Source of the DNA: JAIEPT01 sp038217425
Lineage (GTDB): Bacteria; Planctomycetota; Planctomycetia; Gemmatales; Gemmataceae
Reading direction: 5' to 3'
NCBI GenBank assembly: GCA_038217425.1
Contig: JBBQPM010000049.1
Coordinates: 1-40,422, forward strand
Length of the DNA: 40,422 nucleotides
The position numbers were made by a program, and so were the translations under genes. Below are positions 8,266 to 17,452 of this stretch, piece by piece. Numbering within the stretch: the stretch's first letter is position 1; each line of letters opens with the position of its first letter. The notes beneath the pieces were generated by a model, which searched no databases, was not told the DNA's origin, and saw nothing but the letters and a program-made list of their open reading frames with translations.

Positions 8266-11200
8266 ATGCGCGTCGCGACCTGTGCAGCACCGGATCGATT
8301 GCAGCACCTCTACCTCGCGGACTTCCCGGAACGTGAGTTGGCGGCGCTCGAAGACCACGTCATGGAATGCGACGCTTGCCTGGCCCAGCGCAAGGGATTG
8401 CTCCGCTCGAAAGAGAACTTGGCCGGCCTGCTGAAAGAAGATACGGCGACCGGACTCCCCCGCCACAACGTAGAGATCGACCTCCTCGTCCAGCGAGCCA
8501 CGACACTTTGGCCCCAGCCAAAAGGATCGGACATGATCGCGTTCACGTGTACCGCCTGTCAGAAGAAACTCTCGGTCAAGGACGAACTGGCCGGCAAGCG
8601 CGTCAAATGCCCCGGCTGCCAAAAGCCGACCGCCGTCCCGGCGAAAGTGCCCGTCCCCGCATCGATGGAGGAGCGCACGGTTCCGCCGACGACGTCCAAT
8701 CAAGAACAGGCGACGGTTTCGCCTCTCCCCCTTGCCGCGGCCAAGTCTCCGACCCAGCCGCCGCTCAGCAATCCCGATGAAACTCAGGACGGCAGACCGC
8801 AGGAATCCTTGGACGACAGTCTCACCGAATTCCTCGCGCCGTCGCAACTCCCCGACGAACTCGGCCGACTCGGCAAATACCGCATCCTGAAAATCCTCGG
8901 CCACGGCGGTATGGGCGTCGTCTACAAGGGCGAGGACGTCCGGCTCAAACGTATGGTTGCGATCAAGGCAATGCTCCCCGCGCTCGCCGCCAGCGCCAGT
9001 GCCGGCAAACGCTTCCTCCGCGAAGCCGAGACGATGGCCAAGATCGAACACGATCACATCGTCCGCATCTACCAGATCGACGAAGAGCGCGGCATCCCGT
9101 TCATGGCGATGGAGTTCCTCAAGGGCGAGCCGCTCGACGTGCGTCTGAACCGCGACGAACCGATGCCGCTCGGCGAGATGCTGCGGATTGGCCGAGAGAT
9201 CGCGGAGGGCCTGGGCGCTGCCCACGCGACGGGGCTGATCCATCGCGACATCAAGCCGGGCAATATTTGGCTGGAGTCGCCAAGGAATCGCGTCAAGATC
9301 CTCGATTTCGGCCTGGCCCGCGCCGCGCAGCAGGACGCAGGTCTCACGCAACAGGGCGCCATCGTCGGCACCCCCTCGTACATGGCCCCCGAACAGGCCC
9401 GCGGCGAGGACGTCGACGCCCGCTGCGACCTCTTCAGCCTCGGCGTCGTCCTCTATCGTCTCTCGACCGGCAACCAGCCGTTTCACGGCCGAGACACCGT
9501 CTCGACGCTGATGTCCGTCGCGATGACGGAACCGCCGCCGCCAATCAAGCTCAACGCGGAGCTGCCGCCGGAGTTCTCCGAATTGGTGATGAAGCTCCTG
9601 GAGAAGGATGCCGCCCAGCGCATCCAGACCGCCGACGAAGTAGTGGTTGCCCTACGCAAGATAGAGAAGGCGCACGCCCGCAAGACGGCGTCGCCAGACG
9701 AAACGCTCGGCGGCTTCATGCCCGCCAAGACGATCACGAAGTCCATGTCACCCCAGACCGGCAGCCCGCCGCAGACGATCGCGTATTCCCGGCCCGCCAA
9801 GAAAAGTCGGCTGCCGATGATTCTTGCAGCGCTCTTGCTCCTGGGGGGCGGCGTGACGGCGGCGATCGTCTTCTTCTGGCAAACGGCCGACGGCGTCGTC
9901 CGGTTCGAGTTCGACGAGAAGCTCTTCAAAGTCGAGTTCGGCGAGCATGGCGCCCTCGTCACCGGGGATCAAAAGCCGTTCACAGTCAAGCCCGGCAAGC
10001 ACGGCCTCAAAATCACGCGCGACGACTTTGTGTTTGACACGACGTCGATCCAGATTGGCAAGGGCGAGAAGACGACGCTGAAGATCGACTGGCTGCCAGG
10101 GAAAATACAGATCGTGCAGGACGGTAAAGTGATCGGAGTGAAGGAACGCCCGCCCGTGCCTTTGCCGAAGACGCCCGCACTTGCCGATTACGCTCTCCAC
10201 TTCAATGCCGAGAGCAAGGTCGGCCCGTTGCCCATTTCTTTGGAACTTTCCGAGCCCTTCACTATCGAAGCGTACCTGACCCTCTATGCCATAAACGACG
10301 GACACGCGAACTCGCCCATCCTGGGCTCGAATCGGATGTCGATCACGGCCGGCAACGAATGGGGATTTCGCTTGACGGGGCAGAAGTTGCATACTGTCAA
10401 ATTGCTGGGCCTCAAGTCGAATACCGTCGCGTTCCCCGCCGCGGCGAACCAAAAGGCTCATGTGGCGGGCGTCTTTACCGGCAAAGAGATGCTCTTGTTC
10501 GTGAGGGGCAAGCTGGTGGGCAACAAGAACATCGAAGGCGACGTCCCCGCCAAGGGTCGAACGACGCTGGACCTCGGTTCGTATTATTCCGGCCTGATCG
10601 ACGAAATGCGCGTCTCGCAGAAGGCCCGTTACGACAAAGATTTCACGCCGCAGAATCGCTTCGAGCCAGACGCCGACACGCTGGCCCTCTACCACTTCGA
10701 CGAAGGCGCCGGCGACGTGCTCAAGGACTCCTCCGGCAACGGGCATCACGGCAAGATCGTTGGAGCCAAGTGGGTGAGCGCGGTTGAGGGCAGCGCGAAC
10801 AATCCGCCGGTGCAGGAAGGGGAGAAGGCCGTTGGGGATGGATCGTATCTGGCGTTCGACGGCAAGTCGAGTTTTGTCCAATTGCCGTCGATGCGGGTCG
10901 AATGCGACAAGCCGTACACAATCGAAACCTGGGTGAGGCGTACAGGGTCGCCGGAGATTGTCGGGTACCCGAACATCGTCCGATACGGTGACGCGCAACT
11001 TCGGCTTTTTGGTCCGGGCGGGAGCAGTTGGAACTTCTACGCCCCGGCCGCCCTGGCCACTGACGCGAACATTAACTCGCAACCGGGATCCGCCGAGGTC
11101 GGCGACTGGGCCCACCTCGCCGCGGTATGCGACGGCAAGGAGCGGTGGCTGTACCTGAACGGCCGCCGCGTCGGCGTGACCAGGCCCGCTGCCCCCTCCG

Positions 11201-13605
11201 AGAATCCCCAGAAGACCGTCTCTCTCGGCGCATGGCAAAGCCAGAACAAGAATATCTATAATCACTTCGAGGGCGCGATCCGAGAGGTGCGATTCTCGAA
11301 GACCGCGCGCTACGACCGCGATTTTACTCCGCAAAAGCGCTTCGAGCCGGACGCAGACACACTGGCCCTCTACCACTTCGACGAAGGTTCCGGCGACGAG
11401 TTCAAGGACTCCTCTGGCAACGGGCATCACGGCAAGATCGTCGGCGCCAAGTGGGTGAAGGCGGATGTCGCGGCAGACCCCTCCGGCGACTACGCCCTTT
11501 CCTATGACGGCACCGCCAGGGTCGACGTTCCCTCCCTCCAGTTCCCGCCGACTGCTCCAATCACGCTGGAAGCGTACGTCACCCCGTTGGCCGCCCAGAT
11601 GCCTAATGACCGAATCATCGTCGGCAAATTCGGCGTGGCCAGCCTCTATTTTTCAGGCCAGAATCTGCGGATGTACCCAGGCAGCGAGAACATCCCTTTC
11701 ACCAGTGGCCGCAGAATCCACATCGCCGGGGTGCGGGACGTCGTCCAGACTCGAGTGTACGTCGATGGCAAGCTGGTCTCCTCCCGGGCGATGAAAGGCG
11801 CGGACATCAGCTCGGTGAAGGGGTGGCTCATCGGCCAAGAGGGACTCATTGGCTTGATTGATGAAGTGCGTGTGTCGAAGACCGCACGATATATTAAGGA
11901 GTTTGTTCCGGCGAAGCGCTTCGAACCGGACGCCGATACGCTCGCCCTCTACCACTTCGATGAGGGTCAGGGTAATGTACTCACGGACTCCTCCGGCAAC
12001 GGGCACCACGGCAAGATCGTCGGCGCCAAGTGGGTGAAAGCGGAGGGAGCGCCGATCGCGCCGCATGCCGTCGCGAGTGTCGATCTCCTCAAGGGCATCG
12101 ACGCCAAACGCGACGCGGTTGAAGGGACCTGGTCCGTTGTCGAAAACAAGCTCGTAACGCCGGAAGGTGCTTGGCATCGCCTCATGATTTCAACGCCGCC
12201 GCCTCAGGAATACCAGATCGATTTGGTGCTGGAACGCAGGAAGCCTGGGCTTGGAATGAATCTAGGCTTCGTCATGGGCGGCAAGCAGTGCTTGGTGGTG
12301 ATCGATGGCTTCAACGCCAACGGCATCAGTGGCCTGGAAACAGTCGACGGAAAAACCGCCAGCAACAACGAAACAACTTATAAGGGGCAACTCCTACCTC
12401 TCAACAAACCGACTGTGATTGTCTTGCAAGTCCGACAAAAGGAAGTGACTTTCCGATGCGAGGGGAAGACCATTTTCCGCTGGCAAGGCGACCCGGCCCG
12501 CCTCGACCTGTTTGAAAAATGGAAAGTGCCAAATGGAAACTTACTGTTCCTTGGATCGCAGAACATTTTTCATGTCCACAAAATGACCTTGACGCCGCTG
12601 GGGCCAACCGATGGCAAACCGATTGGCTTCGCCCCGCTCGATCCCGCCTGGCTCAAAGCGGTCGCCGCCATGCCGGCCGAGGAGCAGGTGGAAGCGGTGA
12701 AGGCCGAGCTGATGAAACGCAATCCGGGCTTCGACGGCAAGTTGACGCCCGTGATCAACAAGGCCGGCGTGGTGACGGAGTTGGCCTTCCTCGCGGATAA
12801 CGTGACGGACCTATCGCCGGTGCGAGCGTTTCCGGGGTTGACGTCGCTTAACTGCAGCGGAAGTGATAAGGGCAAGAGCAACCTCTCCGATCTTTCGCCG
12901 CTCAAGGACATGAAACTGACGAGCCTGAAGTGCTACTTGACGGAGGTATCCGATCTTTCGCCGCTTAAGGACATGAAACTGACGTTGCTGTATTGTTGGA
13001 ATACGCCGGTGTCCGACCTGTCGCCGCTTAAGGACATGAAGCTAATAACCTTGTCCTGCGCTGGCACGCAGGTATCCGACCTGTCTCCACTGAAAGATAT
13101 GCCACTGATGTGGCTGAGCTTCGATAGGACGAACGTGTCTGACCTGTCGCTGCTGAAGGACATGAAACTAACGTATTTGGATCTTCGTGGCACGAAGGTG
13201 ACTGACCTGTCGCCGCTGAAGGGGATGCCCCTCGCAAAAATCGAGTGCGATTTCAAGGCCGAGCGCGATACCGAGATTCTGCGTTCCATCAAGACGCTCG
13301 AAACGATCAACGGCAAGGAGGCGAAGGAATTCTGGCGTGACGTGGACCGCTCGCTCTCAGTCAGCCATTCCGCCCTCCATTTTGACGGCAGGGAGAGCTG
13401 GGTCGCCATTCCCTCCCTGGGACCTGAATCCTCCGCAAGCGAAACAATTCACGATGGAGGCCTGGGTCCAGATCACGCCCAACAAAGGGGGCAGCGAACG
13501 GCGCACGATTCTCGGCGCCCGCGGTTTTGGGTTGAAACACTACGTCAGCGGCGAAAACGACAACTTTTGGATCCAGGGCGGCGTGGACGGCGTCGGCACC
13601 ACTGA
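8266..13605 (+). CDS. Receptor-like Ser/Thr protein kinase with LamG modules and leucine-rich repeats (3' end frameshifted)
   Basis: Order of parts: HxxxCxxC zinc finger like anti-sigma zf-HC2 (H31, C35, C38); MJ0042-type ribbon (C95, C98, C115, C118); kinase domain (about 203-470) with HGGMGVVYKG, K234, HRDIKPGN (D328) and DFG (347-349), fully catalytic by motif; one membrane segment at about 515-538; then an outside part with three LamG-like modules (about 640-835, 855-1065, 1075-1257), a DUF1080-like jelly roll (about 1264-1445) and 21-residue leucine-rich repeats (about 1509-1660). The kinase is cytosolic and the sensor part lies across the membrane, so it resembles a receptor kinase. A fourth LamG begins near residue 1705, but the frame breaks at 13419-13421 and about 60 unrelated residues follow before the stop. 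Removing one G restores a protein of about 1876 residues. GGGAGA precedes the start. The ligand is unknown. Confidence 0.92.
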   Translation: MRVATCAAPDRLQHLYLADFPERELAALEDHVMECDACLAQRKGLLRSKENLAGLLKEDTATGLPRHNVEIDLLVQRATTLWPQPKGSDMIAFTCTACQKKLSVKDELAGKRVKCPGCQKPTAVPAKVPVPASMEERTVPPTTSNQEQATVSPLPLAAAKSPTQPPLSNPDETQDGRPQESLDDSLTEFLAPSQLPDELGRLGKYRILKILGHGGMGVVYKGEDVRLKRMVAIKAMLPALAASASAGKRFLREAETMAKIEHDHIVRIYQIDEERGIPFMAMEFLKGEPLDVRLNRDEPMPLGEMLRIGREIAEGLGAAHATGLIHRDIKPGNIWLESPRNRVKILDFGLARAAQQDAGLTQQGAIVGTPSYMAPEQARGEDVDARCDLFSLGVVLYRLSTGNQPFHGRDTVSTLMSVAMTEPPPPIKLNAELPPEFSELVMKLLEKDAAQRIQTADEVVVALRKIEKAHARKTASPDETLGGFMPAKTITKSMSPQTGSPPQTIAYSRPAKKSRLPMILAALLLLGGGVTAAIVFFWQTADGVVRFEFDEKLFKVEFGEHGALVTGDQKPFTVKPGKHGLKITRDDFVFDTTSIQIGKGEKTTLKIDWLPGKIQIVQDGKVIGVKERPPVPLPKTPALADYALHFNAESKVGPLPISLELSEPFTIEAYLTLYAINDGHANSPILGSNRMSITAGNEWGFRLTGQKLHTVKLLGLKSNTVAFPAAANQKAHVAGVFTGKEMLLFVRGKLVGNKNIEGDVPAKGRTTLDLGSYYSGLIDEMRVSQKARYDKDFTPQNRFEPDADTLALYHFDEGAGDVLKDSSGNGHHGKIVGAKWVSAVEGSANNPPVQEGEKAVGDGSYLAFDGKSSFVQLPSMRVECDKPYTIETWVRRTGSPEIVGYPNIVRYGDAQLRLFGPGGSSWNFYAPAALATDANINSQPGSAEVGDWAHLAAVCDGKERWLYLNGRRVGVTRPAAPSENPQKTVSLGAWQSQNKNIYNHFEGAIREVRFSKTARYDRDFTPQKRFEPDADTLALYHFDEGSGDEFKDSSGNGHHGKIVGAKWVKADVAADPSGDYALSYDGTARVDVPSLQFPPTAPITLEAYVTPLAAQMPNDRIIVGKFGVASLYFSGQNLRMYPGSENIPFTSGRRIHIAGVRDVVQTRVYVDGKLVSSRAMKGADISSVKGWLIGQEGLIGLIDEVRVSKTARYIKEFVPAKRFEPDADTLALYHFDEGQGNVLTDSSGNGHHGKIVGAKWVKAEGAPIAPHAVASVDLLKGIDAKRDAVEGTWSVVENKLVTPEGAWHRLMISTPPPQEYQIDLVLERRKPGLGMNLGFVMGGKQCLVVIDGFNANGISGLETVDGKTASNNETTYKGQLLPLNKPTVIVLQVRQKEVTFRCEGKTIFRWQGDPARLDLFEKWKVPNGNLLFLGSQNIFHVHKMTLTPLGPTDGKPIGFAPLDPAWLKAVAAMPAEEQVEAVKAELMKRNPGFDGKLTPVINKAGVVTELAFLADNVTDLSPVRAFPGLTSLNCSGSDKGKSNLSDLSPLKDMKLTSLKCYLTEVSDLSPLKDMKLTLLYCWNTPVSDLSPLKDMKLITLSCAGTQVSDLSPLKDMPLMWLSFDRTNVSDLSLLKDMKLTYLDLRGTKVTDLSPLKGMPLAKIECDFKAERDTEILRSIKTLETINGKEAKEFWRDVDRSLSVSHSALHFDGRESWVAIPSLGPESSASETIHDGGLGPDHAQQRGQRTAHDSRRPRFWVETLRQRRKRQLLDPGRRGRRRHH
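10624..12036 (+). repeat. Three direct copies of a LamG-end cassette (about 153 bp)
   Basis: Copies at 10624-10776, 11305-11457 and 11884-12036 encode the same module ending: RFEPDADTLALYHFDEG, then DSSGNGHHGKIVGAKW. The last ~117 bases of copies 1 and 2 differ at only about ten positions, mostly silent, while the parts between copies have diverged strongly. This points to recent duplication or ongoing gene conversion within the gene. Confidence 0.85.
12880..13240 (+). repeat. 63-bp tandem repeats encoding leucine-rich repeats
   Basis: About six tandem units of 63 bp encode a 21-residue repeat of the form LTxLxCxxTxVSDLSPLKDMK. The DLSPLKDMK half is nearly invariant and the LxxL strand half varies, as expected for a ligand-facing surface. 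One unit has DLSLLKDMK instead. The pattern is that of bacterial leucine-rich repeats and lies near the outer end of the receptor-like kinase. Confidence 0.85.
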
Positions 13606-13897
13606 AGTTCCCAAAGACGCGAGCCGCATTCATGTCACCGCCACCTTTGATGGGAGCAAGGAAACCAAATCCTATTCGCTTTACGTCAACGGCGTCCTGA
13701 AAAAAGTCGGCGAGGTTAAGGCAGACTTTGCCGACAAGGGCAATCTAAAAATCGGCCGAGATTTTATCGGCGTGATCGACAAGCTGCGTGTTTCAAAGAC
13801 GGTCCGCTACACGAAGGAGATCGAGATCGAACTGCCGCTCGCGGAGATCTACGAGGGCGTCGCGTTAATTCCGGAAACGGCGGATGAAAGCGTATAA
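13421..13897 (+). pseudogene. Out-of-frame 3' part of the receptor-like kinase: terminal LamG domain
   Basis: From 13421 the next frame reads DLNPPQAKQFTMEAWVQI and continues through a full LamG module (IHVTATFDGSKETKSYSLYV, GNLKIGRDFIGVIDKLRVSK, TVRYTKEIE) to a stop at 13897. It joins exactly onto the end of the upstream frame (LHFDGRESWVAIPSL) if one G of the GGG at 13419-13421 is removed. The product would be 158 more residues of the same protein. An internal ATG at 13454 could start a separate peptide, but it lacks a good ribosome binding site and would cut the domain. Either a real frameshift, a programmed one, or a sequencing error. Confidence 0.8.
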
Positions 13898-13939
13898 CTC
13901 TCGTCTGAGACTTTGCGCCCAAGCAAATGGGAGAGCCTC

Positions 13940-14176
13940 ATGAGCGAACCACTCACGATCCGGTGCCGGGAAAACGGGCCTCTCGTGCTGCCCGCGAACG
14001 TCAAAATCGTCGATCAACTGGGCAACGAGTATCCGATCCCCGCCGGCAAGGAAGTCGTCGCCCTGTGCCGATGCGGCGCCTCCGCGCGGAAGCCGTTCTG
14101 CGACGGCGCCCATAAGCAGTGCAACTTCCAGGACGGCGGCCCTGCTCCCGCGGCCCCGGTCACTACCGGCGGCTAG
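13940..14176 (+). CDS. CDGSH-type iron-sulfur protein
   Basis: CDGSH (mitoNEET-like) domains bind a redox-active 2Fe-2S cluster with three Cys and one His. The 78-residue product contains CRCGASARKPFCDGAH, which fits C-x-C-x2-S-x3-P-x-C-D-G-(S/A/T)-H exactly, so the cluster ligands are complete. No membrane anchor or signal peptide is seen, so it should be cytosolic. ATG 13940 has GGGAGAG six bases upstream. The C-terminal tail is Ala/Pro/Gly rich. The gene lies 42 bases after the displaced LamG frame and 54 before the Tricorn-like gene; no functional link is evident. Redox partner unknown. Confidence 0.9.
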   Translation: MSEPLTIRCRENGPLVLPANVKIVDQLGNEYPIPAGKEVVALCRCGASARKPFCDGAHKQCNFQDGGPAPAAPVTTGG

Positions 14177-14230
14177 ACGCACCCCATACAATGCTTGCAC
14201 CCCGCGTCAACCTTCACCAGGTGCTTGCAC

Positions 14231-17200
14231 ATGCGAACTTGTTCCGCCCTGCTTCTCGCTCTCCTGGCCGCGACGGCGTCCGCACAGGAGGAAGCGAGGC
14301 TCCTTCGCTTCCCGACCATTCACGACACCAACATCGTCTTCTCCTACGCGGGGAATCTTTACACGTCGTCCACCGCCGACCAGAGCATCGCGCGCCGGCT
14401 CACCAACCACGACGGCTACGAGATGTTCGCCCGCTTCTCGCCTGACGGCAAATGGCTTGCCTTCACCGGCCAGTATGACGGCAACACCGAGGTTTACCTG
14501 ATGCCGGCGGAGGGAGGCAATCCCAAACGGCTCACCTTCACCGCCACCCTGAGCCGGGATGAAGTCTCCGATCGCATGGGGCCCAACAATATCGTCATGG
14601 GCTGGAAGGGCAACTCCGAAATCGTTTTCCGCAGTCGCATGCGCGACCCGAACGACTTCATCGGCCAACTCTTCACCGTGAACGTCTCCGGCGGCTTGCC
14701 CAAACAGATTCCGCTGCCGCGCGGCGGGTTCAACTCGTTTTCCCCCGACGGCAAGAAGCTCGCCTACAACCGCGTCTTTCGCGAATTCCGCACCTGGAAA
14801 CGCTACCGCGGCGGCATGGCCGACGATATCTGGATCCACGACTTCGAAACCAAGACGACCGAAAGCATCTCCCCCGACGACGCCTGCGACGTCTTCCCAA
14901 TGTGGGCGAACGAGAAGATCTATTTCCTCTCCGACCGCGACGCCAACAAACGCTTCAATCTCTACTCGTACGACCTCGCCGCCAAGGTCACCAAGGCGCA
15001 CACCGACTTCGCCGACTACGACATCAAGTATCCCTCGCTCGGCAACAACGCCATCGTCTTCGAACACGCCGGCGCCCTGGTTCGCTTCGATCTGAAGAGT
15101 CAGCAGACGACCAAGTTGCGCTTGCGCATCCGCGACGATCAACTCGGCGGCAGGCCGATCGTCAAGGACGTCAGCAAGTCGATCGGCGCGTATGAAATCT
15201 CCCCTGACGGCAAACGCGCCCTCTTCTCCGCCCGCGGCGATCTCTTCACCGTCCCCGCCAAGGAAGGGCCCACGCGGAATCTCACCTCCACCTCCGGCGT
15301 GCACGAACGCAATCCCAAGTGGTCGCCCGACGGCAAGACGATCGCCTTCATCAGCGACGCCAGCGGCGAAGACGAAATCCACCTCACCGGCCCCGAAGGC
15401 GGCTCCGTCACCCAGCTCACCCAGGGCGGACCTCCCTACAAGTATGCGATCTACTGGTCTCCCGATAGTAAGAAGATCTTATGGGCCGACAAGAAGACTC
15501 GTCTCCACTTCATCGACGTCGCCAGCAAGAAGGTCACGCAGGTCGCCGACTCGAAAGTCTGGGAGATCAAGGACTACGTCTGGTCTCCCGACAGTAAGTG
15601 GATCGCCTATGCCAAGTCCGAAGAGTCAGCCATGCAGAAGGTGTTCCTCTACTCCGTCGAGCAGGACAAATCATTCGCGGTTACCGATGGCTGGTACGAA
15701 TCGTACGGCCCCGCCTTTAGCGGCGACGGCAAGTACCTCTTCTTCGTTTCCGAACGCGATTTCAGCCCGACCTTCAGCGAGACCGAATGGAACCACGCCT
15801 ACGGCGACCTGGCGAAGATCTACTTCGTGACGCTGGCGAAGGCGACCAAATCGCCGTTCGCGCCCAAAAGCGATGAAGCCAACGTCGCTGCCCCCGAGAC
15901 TCCGAAGGCGACCGAGAAGCCGGCGACGACCGTCGATGTCGCCGGCATCCAGGATCGCGTGCTGCAACTGCCGATCACCGCGGCCAACTATCGGCATCTC
16001 GCGTCCGTCGGCAGCACGGTTTACTACCTCCGCACCAGTCGCAAGGGGGGGGGCTCGGGGTTCTACATGTACGATCTCGCCGCCCGCAAGGAGTCCGTGC
16101 TCGGCCAAATCAACGGCTACGAGATCTCCGCCGACGGCAAGAAGATGCTCGTCAGCAAAGACACCCTGTACGGCATCATCGATCTCCCCAAGTCGACCGT
16201 GTCGGTCGATACCGCACTGCACCTTGCCAACATGGAGATGAAGCTCGATCGCCGTAAGGAATGGCAGCAGATCTTCCATGAATCGTGGCGGCAGATGCGC
16301 GACTTCTTCTACGACCCCGGCATGCACGGCAACGACTGGAAGGCGCTCCGCAGCAAATACGAAGTTCTGCTGCCCCACGTCAATCATCGCGCCGACCTCA
16401 GCTACATCATCGGCGAGATGATCAGCGAACTCAACGTGGGCCACGCCTACGTCGGCGGCGGCGATCTGCCCAAGCCGACCCGCATCCAGACCGGACTGCT
16501 CGGCGCCGAACTCGAACAGGATCCCAAGACCAAGTACTACAAGATCGTCAAGATCCTCAAGGGCGTTACCTGGGACAAGGGCCTGCGTTCGCCGCTCGCG
16601 GAGATCGGCGTCGACGTCAACGTCGGCGACTACATCCTCGCCGTCGACGGCCAACCGACCAATGAGATGGTCAACATCTACGAGTCCCTCGTCGGCACGG
16701 TCGGCAAGCAGGTTCGGCTCAAGATCAACAAGGAGCCGCAGCTAGGCGGCAGCCGGGAAGTCGTCGTCGTCCCGATCGCCGACGAGCAACCGCTCTACTA
16801 CTACGAACGCGTGCAGCGGAACATTCAGTTGGTCGCCGACAAGACCAAAGGGGAGGTCGGCTATTTGCACGTCCCCGACATGCTTTCGACCGGGCTCAAT
16901 GAGTTCGTGAAGCACTACTATCCGCAGCTCAAGAAGAAGGCTCTCATTATTGACGTGCGCGGCAACGGCGGCGGAAATGTTTCGCCGCAAATCATCGAAC
17001 GCCTGCGCCGCGAGATCGCCATGGTCGGCATGTCGCGCGACACGTTCCCCCGGCCCAATCCGACCGAGACCTTCCTGGGCCCCATGATCTGCGTGATGAA
17101 CGAGTTCTCCGCCTCCGACGGCGACATCTTTCCGTACCGCTTCCGCCATTACAAACTCGGCAAGCTCGTCGGTAAACGTTCGTGGGGCGGCACCGTCGGC

Positions 17201-17452
17201 ATCCGCGGCACGCTACCGTTCGTCGACGGAGGCAGCCTGAACAAACCCGAGTTCGCCTCGTACGAACTAAACGGTACCAAGTGGGCGATCGAGGGGCATG
17301 GCGTCGATCCCGACATCGTAATCGACAACGACCCCGCGCTGGAATTTGCGGGCCGGGATCAGCAACTCGAGCGCGCGATCGAGGTGATTCTCGAAGACAT
17401 CCGCACGCGTGGGAGAGTGTTGCCGCCGATACCCGCGTTTCCGAAGAAGTGA
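14231..17452 (+). CDS. Exported Tricorn-like S41 protease with WD40/TolB-like propellers
   Basis: The 1073-residue product begins with a clear Sec signal peptide (MRTCSALLLALLAATASAQ), so it works outside the cytoplasm. The N-terminal ~640 residues contain repeated TolB/PD40 propeller strands (FSPDGKWLAF, SPDGKTIAFI, WSPDSKKILW, WSPDSKWIAY). A core helical domain follows (GMHGNDWKALRSKY, with the expected catalytic His), then a PDZ-like stretch (DVNVGDYILAVDGQPTNE) and an S41 catalytic part with the nucleophile in NEFSASDGDIFPYRF and the segment GKRSWGGTVGIRG. This is the order of archaeal Tricorn and its bacterial homologues, which degrade oligopeptides. The start at 14231 is chosen for the signal peptide; the open frame begins 36 bases earlier at a TTG. 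A run of nine G lies at 16045-16053 without breaking the frame. Confidence 0.93.
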   Translation: MRTCSALLLALLAATASAQEEARLLRFPTIHDTNIVFSYAGNLYTSSTADQSIARRLTNHDGYEMFARFSPDGKWLAFTGQYDGNTEVYLMPAEGGNPKRLTFTATLSRDEVSDRMGPNNIVMGWKGNSEIVFRSRMRDPNDFIGQLFTVNVSGGLPKQIPLPRGGFNSFSPDGKKLAYNRVFREFRTWKRYRGGMADDIWIHDFETKTTESISPDDACDVFPMWANEKIYFLSDRDANKRFNLYSYDLAAKVTKAHTDFADYDIKYPSLGNNAIVFEHAGALVRFDLKSQQTTKLRLRIRDDQLGGRPIVKDVSKSIGAYEISPDGKRALFSARGDLFTVPAKEGPTRNLTSTSGVHERNPKWSPDGKTIAFISDASGEDEIHLTGPEGGSVTQLTQGGPPYKYAIYWSPDSKKILWADKKTRLHFIDVASKKVTQVADSKVWEIKDYVWSPDSKWIAYAKSEESAMQKVFLYSVEQDKSFAVTDGWYESYGPAFSGDGKYLFFVSERDFSPTFSETEWNHAYGDLAKIYFVTLAKATKSPFAPKSDEANVAAPETPKATEKPATTVDVAGIQDRVLQLPITAANYRHLASVGSTVYYLRTSRKGGGSGFYMYDLAARKESVLGQINGYEISADGKKMLVSKDTLYGIIDLPKSTVSVDTALHLANMEMKLDRRKEWQQIFHESWRQMRDFFYDPGMHGNDWKALRSKYEVLLPHVNHRADLSYIIGEMISELNVGHAYVGGGDLPKPTRIQTGLLGAELEQDPKTKYYKIVKILKGVTWDKGLRSPLAEIGVDVNVGDYILAVDGQPTNEMVNIYESLVGTVGKQVRLKINKEPQLGGSREVVVVPIADEQPLYYYERVQRNIQLVADKTKGEVGYLHVPDMLSTGLNEFVKHYYPQLKKKALIIDVRGNGGGNVSPQIIERLRREIAMVGMSRDTFPRPNPTETFLGPMICVMNEFSASDGDIFPYRFRHYKLGKLVGKRSWGGTVGIRGTLPFVDGGSLNKPEFASYELNGTKWAIEGHGVDPDIVIDNDPALEFAGRDQQLERAIEVILEDIRTRGRVLPPIPAFPKK

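Noticed and set aside
12880..13240. Regularly spaced repeats that could be mistaken for a CRISPR array
   Set aside because: The period is 63 bp, in frame, and encodes leucine-rich repeats; there are no unique spacers of CRISPR type and no cas genes.
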